A stretch of DNA of 64,000 nucleotides from Leifsonia sp. ALI-44-B. Lineage in GTDB: Bacteria; Actinomycetota; Actinomycetes; Actinomycetales; Microbacteriaceae. Position numbers and translations under genes: made by a program. The notes under the pieces are model-generated. The model had not been told where the DNA came from, searched no databases, and saw only the letters and a list, made by a program, of their open reading frames with translations. The stretch lies in assembly GCF_001984125.1 (NCBI RefSeq), contig NZ_MTQL01000007.1:1674001-1738000 (forward strand), in the 5' to 3' direction. How positions within the stretch are numbered: the first letter of the stretch is position 1; each line of letters opens with the position of its first letter. Shown here in pieces: positions 47,197 through 55,544 of the stretch.

Positions 47197-48486
47197 ATGC
47201 CTGCCGCCACCGACGGGTCGACACCGCTGTCGTCGACCCGCATTCGTCTTGCCCTGATCGCCCTCGCCATCGGGTCGTTCGGCATCGGCACGACCGAGTT
47301 CGTCGCCATGGGCCTGCTGCCCGACATCGCCCGCGACCTGCTGCCCACGCTGTTCGCGGATTCGGCCGAGCACGCCAACGCGCAGGCGGGATGGCTCATC
47401 AGCGCCTATGCGCTCGGCGTCGTCGTCGGCGCGCCCACCATCGCGGCCCTCGTCGCCCGCTACCCCCGGCGTTACGTGCTCGTCATCCTGGGCGCGGCTT
47501 TCACTGTCGCAACGGTCGCCACCTCCCTCGCGCCCACCTTCGAGACGGTCCTCCTCTCGCGTTTCGTCGCCGGCATCCCGCACGGCGCCTACTTCGGCAT
47601 CGCCTCGCTCGTCGCGGCCAAGCTGATGGGCCCGGGTCGGCGCGCGCGCGGCGTGGCGCTCGTCATGTCGGGCCTCACGATCGCCAACATGATCGGCGTG
47701 CCACTCGCGACCTTCGTCGGCCAGTCGTTCGGCTGGCGCTCGGCCTACTTCCTCGTCGCCATCGTCTTCGCGCTCGCCACCGCGGCCGTGTGGTTCGCGG
47801 TTCCGCAGCAGCCGGGCGACGCGGGCCAGACCATGCGCAAAGAGCTCAAGGCGTTCACGCGCGCCCAGGTGTGGTTCGCGCTGCTCATCGGCTCTATCGG
47901 GTTCGGCGGCTTCTTCGCCGTTTACAGCTACATCGCGCCCATCGTCACCGACGTCACGGGCGAGAGCGCGGGCCTCGTGCCCTGGGTGCTTTTCGCCATC
48001 GGCCTCGGCATGACCATCGGCAACTTCGTGGGCGGCCACATCGCCGACAAGAGCGTCAAACTTTCACTCTTCACGTTCTTCCCGCTCATGCTCGTGGTGC
48101 TCGTCGGGCTCGCCCTCACGGCCGCGTGGCTGCCGGCGCTGTTCTTCTTCGTGTTCGCGACCGGTTTCGCGGCGCAGGGCATCGGCCCCACCATCCAGAC
48201 CCGCTTGATGGATGTGGCGGGCGACAGCCAATCGATCGCCGCCGCCCTGAACCACTCCGCCCTGAACATCGGCAACGCTCTCGGAGCCTTCCTCGGCGGC
48301 GTCACCATCGCTGCCGGGGCCGGTTACCTCTCGCCCGTCTGGGTGGGCGCCGTGCTGACGGTCCTGGGCATCGCCCTGGCCGTGCTCAGCTACGCCACCG
48401 AGAGCCGCAGCGCCGCATCACCGAGCGCGAAACCGCTCGGCCGCAACGCAGAACGGGCGGATGCCGCAGCATCCACCCGTTCGTAA
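47197..48486 (+). CDS. MFS efflux transporter (AraJ/DHA1-like)
   Basis: 429 residues, 12 membrane helices. N-terminal IGSFGIGTTEFVAMGLLPDIARDL and LISAYALGVVVGAPTIAALVARYPRR match the AraJ/YdhP DHA1 group (motif A variant G-A-P-T...RYPRR). Likely exports sugars or small drugs; substrate unknown. Leaderless, with an operator-like palindrome over the promoter, so probably induced by relief of a TetR- or MarR-type repressor. Confidence 0.88.
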   Translation: MPAATDGSTPLSSTRIRLALIALAIGSFGIGTTEFVAMGLLPDIARDLLPTLFADSAEHANAQAGWLISAYALGVVVGAPTIAALVARYPRRYVLVILGAAFTVATVATSLAPTFETVLLSRFVAGIPHGAYFGIASLVAAKLMGPGRRARGVALVMSGLTIANMIGVPLATFVGQSFGWRSAYFLVAIVFALATAAVWFAVPQQPGDAGQTMRKELKAFTRAQVWFALLIGSIGFGGFFAVYSYIAPIVTDVTGESAGLVPWVLFAIGLGMTIGNFVGGHIADKSVKLSLFTFFPLMLVVLVGLALTAAWLPALFFFVFATGFAAQGIGPTIQTRLMDVAGDSQSIAAALNHSALNIGNALGAFLGGVTIAAGAGYLSPVWVGAVLTVLGIALAVLSYATESRSAASPSAKPLGRNAERADAAASTRS

Positions 48487-48513
48487 GCTCGCCCTCGAGG
48501 GGCCGGCACGCCG

Positions 48514-49161
48514 CTAGTCGACGATGATGCCGTCGAGAATGGCGCGTTTGCGCAGCGCCACCTTCGTGCCGACGTCGTGGCCCGACAGGCGGTACTTTTC
48601 GCGGATGCGCTTGAGGTAGCTCTTGGCCGTCTCTTCGGAGATGCTGAGCTCGAACGCGACCGTCTTGACGGGCTCGCCCGCGGCGTAGAGGGCCATGACG
48701 CGGCGTTCCTGCGCGCTGAGCTTCGGCGCGCCCGACGTGGTGGCGTTGAGCGCCAGGTCGAGTTCGGCCGAGATGTAGGACTCGCCCCGGTTGGCGGCGC
48801 GGATGGCCTCGGCGATCATCGAGGCATCCTCGCTCTTGACGAGGTAGCCGACGGCGCCGGCGGCCAGCGCCTCGCGCACGACGGCCGGGTCGGAGTAGGT
48901 GCTCATGAGCACGGTCTTCACGCCGGCCGCCTTGAGCGTCGACAGCTTGAGCGACACGGGGATGTTGTCTTTGAGGTCGAGGTCGAGCAGGACGACGTCG
49001 ACGGGGAACTCTTTCGAGGTCAGGAGTTCGGGCCAGGTGGGCACGGCGACGACCATGTCGATGTCGTCGGCGGCGCTGCGCACCCACTCGGTGAGCGCCC
49101 CGAGGAGCATCCTGTGATCGTCGACGATAGCCAGTCGGATGTTGCTCAGCGTGTTCGGCAT
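48514..49161 (-). CDS. LuxR-type response regulator
   Basis: 215 residues from MPNTLSNIRLAIVDDH, AGGAGAA 6 bases upstream. Receiver 1-120 with acidic pair VDDH and phosphoacceptor Asp in VVLLDLDLKDN; C-terminal LuxR HTH (about 145-205, PKLSAQERRVMALYAAGEPVKTVAFELSISEETAKSYLKRI). Third gene of the operon with the atypical membrane kinase pair, 11 bases after the second gene; presumably phosphorylated by them. It is convergent with the MFS gene. Confidence 0.9.
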   Translation of the reverse strand: MPNTLSNIRLAIVDDHRMLLGALTEWVRSAADDIDMVVAVPTWPELLTSKEFPVDVVLLDLDLKDNIPVSLKLSTLKAAGVKTVLMSTYSDPAVVREALAAGAVGYLVKSEDASMIAEAIRAANRGESYISAELDLALNATTSGAPKLSAQERRVMALYAAGEPVKTVAFELSISEETAKSYLKRIREKYRLSGHDVGTKVALRKRAILDGIIVD

Positions 49162-49172
49162 CGGTTCTCCTG

Positions 49173-50372
49173 TCAGTGACGGCTCGGTGTGCGAGCGGCA
49201 GGGCTCTCGACCGTGCACTCAATTTCTACCGTAATTCCGAGCGGTCGTGCGGTATCGACATAGCTTCCCACACGCGCGAACCCCAGCCAGGTGCCGGGTT
49301 CGACCGCCGTGCGGCGCACTCCCTCGACCACGATGACGAGCGGGAAGCGCTGCGTGGGGGTGTCGACGGGCGGCAGCGGCATGGCCGGAAAGCGCAATTC
49401 GACCGAGGGGACCTGCCGCGGGTTGGCGCTGATGAGCAGCCACAGGGCGCTCAGCAGGCCGTCGCGCTGGCGCTGGTCGAGCGTGGCGGCGAGCCCGTGC
49501 GGGTCGACGACCTCGATCGAGTCGCCCAGGAACTCCGATTCGGCGATGGCGTGCACGAGCCAGCTCGTGCTGCGGTTCTGCACGAGGTGCTGGCGCAGCT
49601 CGGTGGCGAGTTCCTGGGCCCGCGAGGCCCGCGCCGGCGTCAGAGGCAACGGCTCGCGTCCCGACGACACGTCGGCGAACAACCCCTCGACCTCGCGGTC
49701 GAGCGCCGCGAGCTCTTCGGTTTCGAGCATGCTGACGCCGAAGGCCGGTGCCGCGACGGTCGACTGGATGAGCACGCGGTCGAGGGCCATGCGCACCATG
49801 CGCCGGTAGGAGGCGACGACGGCGCAACCGACGAACGCGGGACCGACCGTGAGGGTGAGCGTGAGCAGCTGCGGCGCGATGGTGGCGGGGGAGGGGCGCT
49901 GCTCCGAGAAGAAGACGGCTATGAGCGCGAGCCCGAGCAGACCCGTGACCACGGCGACCTCGCGGGCCGGGCGCAGCGTGACGGCGGCGAGCAACGCCCC
50001 GCCCACCGCCACGGAAGCGGAGGGGTAGAGCCGGGCCCCGCTGAGGCCCCAGATGGCCGTCAGGTCGAGCGCTACGGTGGCGCCGAGCGCCGCGAGCAAC
50101 AGGATGAAGACGGGCAGGTCGAGCAGGTAACCTCGGCGGCGCACGATGAGCGCGATGACCGCCACCGAGACCGCAAAGACGGCCCACGCGGCCACGTTGA
50201 GGGGCAGGCGCGGGTAATCGCCGATATGGGTGAGGAACCGCCACAGGCCGTTCGCCACGATGAACGCGCCGGCCACGGCGAGGCCGCTGCCGAGCTGCGA
50301 CGTGCCGAGGTTCGAGCGCACGCGTTCGGTGCGGCGGCCGGCCCGCGGGTTGGTGTCGAGAGGAACACTCAT
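49173..50372 (-). CDS. Membrane protein of the two-component operon, probable degenerate histidine kinase
   Basis: 399 residues, start at MSVPLDTNPRAG, with GGAGG 8 bases upstream and ATGA overlap with the kinase. Six membrane helices occupy about residues 35-200. The cytoplasmic C-terminal half has helix pairs (SMLETEELAALDREVEGLFADV; RASRAQELATELRQHLVQ) and then a segment DQRQRDGLLSALWLLISANPR reminiscent of a HATPase N-box helix, but no phosphoacceptor His-Asp and no G-boxes. I read it as a kinase-like partner without ATP binding. Function unknown. Confidence 0.6.
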   Translation of the reverse strand: MSVPLDTNPRAGRRTERVRSNLGTSQLGSGLAVAGAFIVANGLWRFLTHIGDYPRLPLNVAAWAVFAVSVAVIALIVRRRGYLLDLPVFILLLAALGATVALDLTAIWGLSGARLYPSASVAVGGALLAAVTLRPAREVAVVTGLLGLALIAVFFSEQRPSPATIAPQLLTLTLTVGPAFVGCAVVASYRRMVRMALDRVLIQSTVAAPAFGVSMLETEELAALDREVEGLFADVSSGREPLPLTPARASRAQELATELRQHLVQNRSTSWLVHAIAESEFLGDSIEVVDPHGLAATLDQRQRDGLLSALWLLISANPRQVPSVELRFPAMPLPPVDTPTQRFPLVIVVEGVRRTAVEPGTWLGFARVGSYVDTARPLGITVEIECTVESPAARTPSRH

Positions 50373-51637
50373 CGTTTGGTCACCTCCAACACGACCGTGG
50401 TTCCCGCGCCGCGCGCCGAGAACACGCGCACGGTGCCGCCGATGTCGTCGAGGCGCGCGATGACCGATTCGCGGAAGCCGAGGCGGCCGCCGGGGATCTC
50501 GTCGGGGTCGAACCCCACGCCCGCGTCGGTGACGACGGCGCGCGCGGCGGTCTCGTCGTCGCCCAGCGTGACGTGGGCCCGGTTCACCTGCGCATGGCGG
50601 CGCACGTTCTCGAGGCATTCCGAGAGCGCGAGCACGAAAGCCTCGAGGTGTTCGGGCGGCAGGTCGATCTCGGCGGCGCCGTGCCAGTCGATCTCGAGGC
50701 CGCGCCCGTCGAGCCGGGAACGCAGCCCGGCGAGCGACGCACCGACGGGCACCTCGGCCGTCGTGGTGAGCGAATAATCGCCGGATGCCTCGGGCTGCGG
50801 TGTCTCGCCGAGCCGCAGTCGCCGCAGCAGCTCGCCGTCGGACTCGGCTTGGCGGCGCAGGGCCTCGCCGTTCACGCCCACGCCCGAGTGGGCGAGCATC
50901 GTGAGGGTGGCGAGTGCCGTGTCGTGCAGCAGTCGCGCGTCGCGCAGCCGGCGCGCCTCGGTCTCGCTCGCCCGGCGTTCGATGTTGTAGGCGCGCCCGA
51001 TGCGGCCGATGCGACGCATGACGCGCGGGAAACTGGCGCCCAGCCATCCACCGAATGTGGCGGCGACGCCCCAGCCTGTGACGATGAGCGCGACACCGCC
51101 CGACAGGTTGGCCGGGGTGCCCGCGAGGAGCGCCAGATAGAGCGCGATCGTGAGGACGAAGGCGAGTGCGCCCAGCAGGATCTCGCGCCAGCTGACGACG
51201 AGCACGGCCGCGATACCGCCGATGCCGAGCGCCGCGACGAGACCCATGGCCGACGAGCTGCCCACATTCCAGGCGCCGTCCATGAGCACACCGATGACGA
51301 GCAGCGACACGAAGCCCAGCGAGACGACGGCGACGATGAGGATGTCCCGGGGCCGCCACGCGGCCAGGGCGTGCGCGGCCGCGAGGAGGACGAGAGGGAT
51401 CGACGCAAGGGGCGCGTGCCCCGGGGCCAGAACGCCCGGGATCCACAGGATGACGAGACTCACGACCGTGCCGATCAGCCCGAACGCCGCCGCGCTCAGC
51501 GCCAGCAGCCGCCCCATCTGGTAGGAGAAGCGGTCCTGTTCACGCCGGGAGAGCCGGGCCTCGGCCGCGCCGAAGGACGCCCGGGGAAGGGTGCCCGTCC
51601 GGCCCCCGCCGGTGACGACTCGAGGCGCACGTGGCAT
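50369..51637 (-). CDS. Sensor histidine kinase (HisKA_3-like)
   Basis: 422 residues from MPRAPRVV; TAGGAT 7 bases upstream marks a leaderless start. Six membrane helices (about 45-190), then a dimerisation helix with phosphoacceptor His238 in RLLHDTALATLTML, and a HATPase_c domain with ALSECLENVRRHA, DAGVGFDPDEIPGGRLGFRESVI and GTTVVLEV. NarL/DesK-type architecture, paired with the LuxR regulator two genes downstream. No extracytoplasmic sensor domain; sensing probably occurs in the membrane. Confidence 0.9.
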   Translation of the reverse strand: MPRAPRVVTGGGRTGTLPRASFGAAEARLSRREQDRFSYQMGRLLALSAAAFGLIGTVVSLVILWIPGVLAPGHAPLASIPLVLLAAAHALAAWRPRDILIVAVVSLGFVSLLVIGVLMDGAWNVGSSSAMGLVAALGIGGIAAVLVVSWREILLGALAFVLTIALYLALLAGTPANLSGGVALIVTGWGVAATFGGWLGASFPRVMRRIGRIGRAYNIERRASETEARRLRDARLLHDTALATLTMLAHSGVGVNGEALRRQAESDGELLRRLRLGETPQPEASGDYSLTTTAEVPVGASLAGLRSRLDGRGLEIDWHGAAEIDLPPEHLEAFVLALSECLENVRRHAQVNRAHVTLGDDETAARAVVTDAGVGFDPDEIPGGRLGFRESVIARLDDIGGTVRVFSARGAGTTVVLEVTKR

Positions 51638-51644
51638 ACGAGGA

Positions 51645-51650
51645 ATCCTA
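51645..51650 (-). promoter_or_regulatory. Leaderless -10 of the histidine kinase operon
   Basis: TAGGAT on the minus strand, 7 bases from the ATG at 51637; this decides the start against the GTG 21 bases upstream. Confidence 0.5.
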
Positions 51651-51681
51651 TCCGGCACGGGTGACGCGGCGGGTGTCGGTC

Positions 51682-51731
51682 TGCGTCGGGCAGCGTGCGC
51701 CGGTCGGCGTGCGTCGGGCAGCGTGCGCCGG
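51682..51731. repeat. 22-bp perfect direct repeat
   Basis: Positions 51682-51703 and 51710-51731 are identical over 22 bases (starting tgcgtcgggcagcg), 28-base period, in the gap between the histidine kinase start and the metX end. It lies where the kinase operon's promoter region begins. Confidence 0.8.
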
Positions 51732-51742
51732 GACGGGCGCGA

Positions 51743-52945
51743 TCAGGCGGCGAGCAACCGCGCCAAGTGCCGCGCCACGGCCCCGTGTTCGATGAGGAAC
51801 CCGTCGTGGCCGAACGAGGACGACAGCACGGTCGCGTCGTCGTCGATCGATGAGCGGATGCCGCGCGCGATGCGGCTCTGCCCCTCGACGGGGAACAACC
51901 GGTCGGAGTCGATGCCGATGACCACGGTGCGAGCCGTGACGCGTTCGAGCGCGGCATCCACCCCACCGCGCCCGCGGCCCACGTCGTGCGAGTTCATGGC
52001 CTCGACGAGCACCAGGTAGCTGTTGGCGTCGAACCGCCTCGTGAACTTGTTGCCGTGGAAGTCGAGGTAGGACTCGACGGCCCACCGCCCGTTGTCGCCG
52101 AGCGGCGAGATCTCGGACTGCCACGACCGGCCGAACCGCTCGTTGAGCTCTTCGGGGCTGCGGTAGTTGAGCAGCGCCATGCGCCGGGCCAGCGCGAGCC
52201 CCCGGTGCGGCCCCTGCCCGACGGCCGCGTCGTAGTAGTCGCCGCCCGCCCACTGCGGGTCGATGCGGATGGCCTCGAGTTGCAACGAGTTCAACGCCAC
52301 CTGATCGGATGTCGTCACGGGGGGCGCCGACAACAGCCCGAGCCGCGCCACCCGCTCGGGGTGCGTGACGGCCCACTCGAGCGCGTGCATGCCGCCCATC
52401 GAGCCGCCGATGACGGCGTAGAAGCGGTCGATGCCGAGCGCATCGGCGAAGAGCGTCTGCGCGGCGACCTGGTCGCGGATGGTCGTGAAGGGGAACCGGG
52501 CACCCCACTCGGTGCCGTCGGGGGAGAACGATGACGGGCCGGTGGAGCCCTGGCATCCGCCCAGCATGTTGGGGGCGACGACGAAGTAGCGGTCGGTGTC
52601 GATGGCGAGGCCGGGCCCCACGATACCGTTCCACCAGCCGCCCGTCTTATGCCCGGGGCCGCCCTGGCCGACGACGTGGCTGTCGCCCGTGAGGGCGTGC
52701 AGGATGAGGATGGCGTTGTCGCGCTCGGGTGTCAGCGTGCCCCAGCTCTCGTAGGCGAGGCGCACATGTGGCAGGTGCCCGCCCGATTCGAAGTCGAGGG
52801 GGCCGAGTTCGGCGAAGCGGCGGTCGCCCGGCCGGTCGCCGTCGCGCCACGCGCCCGAGGCCGGCGGCTTGCCGAGCACGGTGCGCGCCTCCGCCTCGGT
52901 GACGAAGCGGGACGGAACGGTGTCCGCGGAAGTCTGCCAGTCCAT
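51743..52945 (-). CDS. metX: Homoserine O-acetyltransferase
   Basis: 400 residues. First committed step of methionine synthesis by the acetyl route. Alpha/beta hydrolase fold: oxyanion block LHALTGDSHVVG, nucleophile Ser182 in GGSMGGMHALEW, and the catalytic Asp and His in GIDSDRLFP and GHDGFLIE. N-terminal 40 residues are an extension. Leaderless promoter CAGAAT 7 bases from the ATG, weaker than its neighbours. Provides O-acetylhomoserine to the metY product encoded upstream. Confidence 0.96.
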   Translation of the reverse strand: MDWQTSADTVPSRFVTEAEARTVLGKPPASGAWRDGDRPGDRRFAELGPLDFESGGHLPHVRLAYESWGTLTPERDNAILILHALTGDSHVVGQGGPGHKTGGWWNGIVGPGLAIDTDRYFVVAPNMLGGCQGSTGPSSFSPDGTEWGARFPFTTIRDQVAAQTLFADALGIDRFYAVIGGSMGGMHALEWAVTHPERVARLGLLSAPPVTTSDQVALNSLQLEAIRIDPQWAGGDYYDAAVGQGPHRGLALARRMALLNYRSPEELNERFGRSWQSEISPLGDNGRWAVESYLDFHGNKFTRRFDANSYLVLVEAMNSHDVGRGRGGVDAALERVTARTVVIGIDSDRLFPVEGQSRIARGIRSSIDDDATVLSSSFGHDGFLIEHGAVARHLARLLAA

Positions 52946-52967
52946 GTGTTCAATTCTGTCGGTACGA

Positions 52968-53006
52968 CGCCGCCCCGGTGTCCATGTTACGGACGCCGGG
53001 GCGGCG
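52968..53006. terminator. Hairpin between metY and metX
   Basis: A 16-bp stem, 52968-52983 with 52991-53006 (one G-U pair), loop atgttac, 33 bases after the metY stop. It implies that metX is mainly transcribed from its own promoter. No T run follows on the minus strand. Confidence 0.6.
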
Positions 53007-53038
53007 GAAGAGGTGCTGCGTGGTGCTGCGCGGGCTGC

Positions 53039-54367
53039 TTACACGCGCGCGGCGTCGGCCACGCGCTTGGCGGCGGCGAGCGCCTGCGTGAGGTCGGCCT
53101 TCAGGTCGTCGATGTTCTCGAGTCCGACCGACAGGCGCACGAGGCCGGGCGTGACACCCGTCGTGAGCTGCTGTTCGGGGGTGAGCTGCGAGTGCGTGGT
53201 CGACGCGGGGTGGATCACGAGCGAGCGCACGTCACCGATGTTGGCGAGGTGCGAGAAGAGGGTGAGGCTGTTGACGAGTTCGCGCCCGGCATCCACGCCG
53301 CCCTTCAGCTCGAAGCTGAGCACGGCGCCGACACCCTTGGGGGCGTAGCGGTTGGCCGCGGCATACCAGGGGCTCGAGGGCAGACCCGAGTAGTTCACGC
53401 TGGCGATGTCGGGGTGCTGGTCGAGCCACTCGGCGATCTCCTGCGCGTTCTGCACGTGACGCTCGATGCGCAGCGACAGCGTCTCGATGCCCTGGATGAG
53501 CAGCCACGCGCTGTTGGGCGAGATGGCGGCGCCGAGGTCGCGCAGCAGCTGCACGCGCGCCTTGATGATGTAGGCCAGGGAGTCGCCGACGGCGGTCGTG
53601 TAGCTGGCGCCGTGGTAGGACGGGTCGGGCTCGGTGAGGCCCGGGAACTTCTCGACGTTCTTCGACCACTCGAATTTGCCGCCGTCGATGATGATGCCGC
53701 CGATGGTGGTGCCGTGTCCGCCCAGGAACTTGGTTGCCGAGTGCACCACGATGTCGGCGCCGTGCTCGAGGGGTCGGATGAGGTAGGGCGTGGCGATGGT
53801 GCTGTCGACGATGAGCGGCAGGCCGGCGTCGTGCGCGACATCCGCGACGAGTCGGATGTCGAGCACGTTGATCTTGGGGTTGCCGATGGTCTCGGCGAAC
53901 AGCAGCTTGGTGTTGGGGCGGATGGCGCGCGCCCACTCCTCGGAGTCGTCCTGGTTCTCGACGAACGTCGTCTCGATGCCGAGCTTCTGCAGCGTGTACT
54001 TGAAGAGGTTGTAGGTGCCGCCGTAGATGGACGACGACGACACGATGTGGTCGCCCGCTTGCGCGATGTTGAGCACGGCGATGGTAGTGGCCGACTGGCC
54101 GCTGGCCACGAGCAGGGCCCCCGTGCCACCCTCGAGGGCCGCGAGACGCTGCTCGACGACATCCTGCGTGGGGTTCTGGATGCGCGTGTAGATGTTGCCG
54201 AATTCGGACAGCGCGAAGAGGTTCTGCGCGTGCTCGGCGTTGTCGAACACGTAGCTGGTGGTCTGGTAGATCGGGGTGGCCCGGGCCTTCGTGACCGGGT
54301 CGGGCTGCGCGCCCGTGTGGATCTGCTTGGTCTCGAATTTCCAGTCGGGGTTGTTCAGGTCGGTCAT
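53039..54367 (-). CDS. metY: O-acetylhomoserine sulfhydrylase
   Basis: 442 residues from MTDLNNPDWKFETKQIHTGAQPD, with GGGAGA 6 bases upstream. Makes homocysteine from O-acetylhomoserine and sulfide. PLP enzyme: SGQSATTIAVLNIAQAGDHIVSSSSIYGGTYNLF, and the PLP-Lys in VHSATKFLGGHGTTIGG. Metabolic partner of metX (next gene) and ahcY, which returns homocysteine. Upstream is a 190-base, C-rich leader described separately. Confidence 0.96.
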   Translation of the reverse strand: MTDLNNPDWKFETKQIHTGAQPDPVTKARATPIYQTTSYVFDNAEHAQNLFALSEFGNIYTRIQNPTQDVVEQRLAALEGGTGALLVASGQSATTIAVLNIAQAGDHIVSSSSIYGGTYNLFKYTLQKLGIETTFVENQDDSEEWARAIRPNTKLLFAETIGNPKINVLDIRLVADVAHDAGLPLIVDSTIATPYLIRPLEHGADIVVHSATKFLGGHGTTIGGIIIDGGKFEWSKNVEKFPGLTEPDPSYHGASYTTAVGDSLAYIIKARVQLLRDLGAAISPNSAWLLIQGIETLSLRIERHVQNAQEIAEWLDQHPDIASVNYSGLPSSPWYAAANRYAPKGVGAVLSFELKGGVDAGRELVNSLTLFSHLANIGDVRSLVIHPASTTHSQLTPEQQLTTGVTPGLVRLSVGLENIDDLKADLTQALAAAKRVADAARV

Positions 54368-54677
54368 GAGATCTCCCGGGTCGTGGTGCGGATGATGCGA
54401 GCGGATGTTCGTGCGGATGTCTGGGGTCGTGCGGTGCTGCGGTGCAGACGCGTCGTGGCGGGCCGGAGCGAGCAGGTGTGCGCGTGATGCGGGTCGTGCG
54501 GGGCGGGCGACACGGTGCCGACGCGACGGTGCGTGGCCGACGATGTGTGCGGTGCCTCGCTTCGAGACTAGGAGTGCGGCCGGGCGCGGGCAAATGGCCC
54601 GCAACGTGGCGCAATGTGGCGAAACGCGGCGGGCGGCCGCGCGGCGCACCGGCGTGCCGCGGCGATACGCTGGGGGC
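54368..54677. promoter_or_regulatory. metY / SDR divergent promoter region and metY leader
   Basis: Minus strand: TAGTCT at 54564-54569 is a -10, transcription starting near 54557, leaving an about 190-base leader of unusual composition (C and A rich, almost no T), with a GTG ORF of 49 codons (54513 to 54364) ending in ATGA overlap with metY. Plus strand: TACGCT (54666-54671) is 6 bases from the SDR ATG. I see no SAM riboswitch fold. Confidence 0.45.
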
Positions 54678-55472
54678 ATGACGACGACGACCAGACGTGC
54701 AGTGGTGACGGGTGCGAGTTCGGGCATTGGGGCGGCGACCGTGCGGTTGTTCCGCGAGCGCGGCTGGGAGGTCGTCGGGGTGGCCCGCCGTGCCGACCGG
54801 CTCGAGGCGCTCGCCGCCGAGACGGGCTGCGACTGGGTGGTGGCCGATCTGACGAAGCAGGCGGATGTCGACGCCCTCGCCGAGCGCGTGGCCGAGATCG
54901 GCGACATCCATGTTCTCGTGAACAACGCGGGCGGGGCTTTCGGGCTCGACTCGGTGGAGGACGGCGACGTCGACGACTGGGCGCGCATGTACGACATCAA
55001 CGTGCTCGGCACGAAACGCGTCATCTCGGCGCTGCTGCCGGCCCTGCGCCGCGGAATTCCCGAGGGTGGCTCGGCATCCATCGTGGGTGTGACGTCGATC
55101 GCGGGACATGTGGCTTATGCGGGCGGCGGCGGCTACAACGCGGCCAAGTTCGCCGAGCGCGCGCTCTTCGAGGTGCTGCGGCTCGAGCTGAACGGCGAGC
55201 CCCTGCGCGTGATCGAGGTGGCGCCCGGCATGGTGCACACCGAAGAATTCTCGCTCGTGCGCTTCGGTGGCGACCAGGCCAAGGCCGACGCCGTCTACTC
55301 CGAGGTGCCCGACCCGCTGTACGCCGACGACATCGCCGAGACGATCGTGCACGCCGTCGAGCTGCCGCCGTTCGTCAACCTCGACCTCATCACGGTGAAG
55401 CCCGTGGCCCAGGCCGCGCCCTACAAGGTGTCCAAGGGTGCGCTGCGCGTGCGCCAAGCCGACGAAGACTGA
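54678..55472 (+). CDS. Short-chain dehydrogenase/reductase
   Basis: 264 residues; the earlier frame is intergenic and TACGCT decides the start. Rossmann motif VVTGASSGIGAATV, NNAG, catalytic Ser in VGVTSIAG and the YNAAKFAERAL Tyr/Lys pair. NADP(H) is likely because of ARRADRL after strand 2. Closest to classical SDRs of the YdfG/serine 3-dehydrogenase type. Substrate unknown. It is convergent with the MFS gene. Confidence 0.9.
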   Translation: MTTTTRRAVVTGASSGIGAATVRLFRERGWEVVGVARRADRLEALAAETGCDWVVADLTKQADVDALAERVAEIGDIHVLVNNAGGAFGLDSVEDGDVDDWARMYDINVLGTKRVISALLPALRRGIPEGGSASIVGVTSIAGHVAYAGGGGYNAAKFAERALFEVLRLELNGEPLRVIEVAPGMVHTEEFSLVRFGGDQAKADAVYSEVPDPLYADDIAETIVHAVELPPFVNLDLITVKPVAQAAPYKVSKGALRVRQADED

Positions 55473-55544
55473 CCCTCACTGACTTGGCCCTAGCCGACTA
55501 GGCCGGTCTGGGCTGAGCTCGCCAACCCGGGCCGGCCCGAGCGT

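Noticed and set aside
54362-54562. SAM-IV-like riboswitch ahead of metY (ggtcatgag seen near 54362)
   Set aside because: The matching bases are on the plus strand over the metY start, not in the metY leader, and none of the conserved SAM riboswitch core follows.
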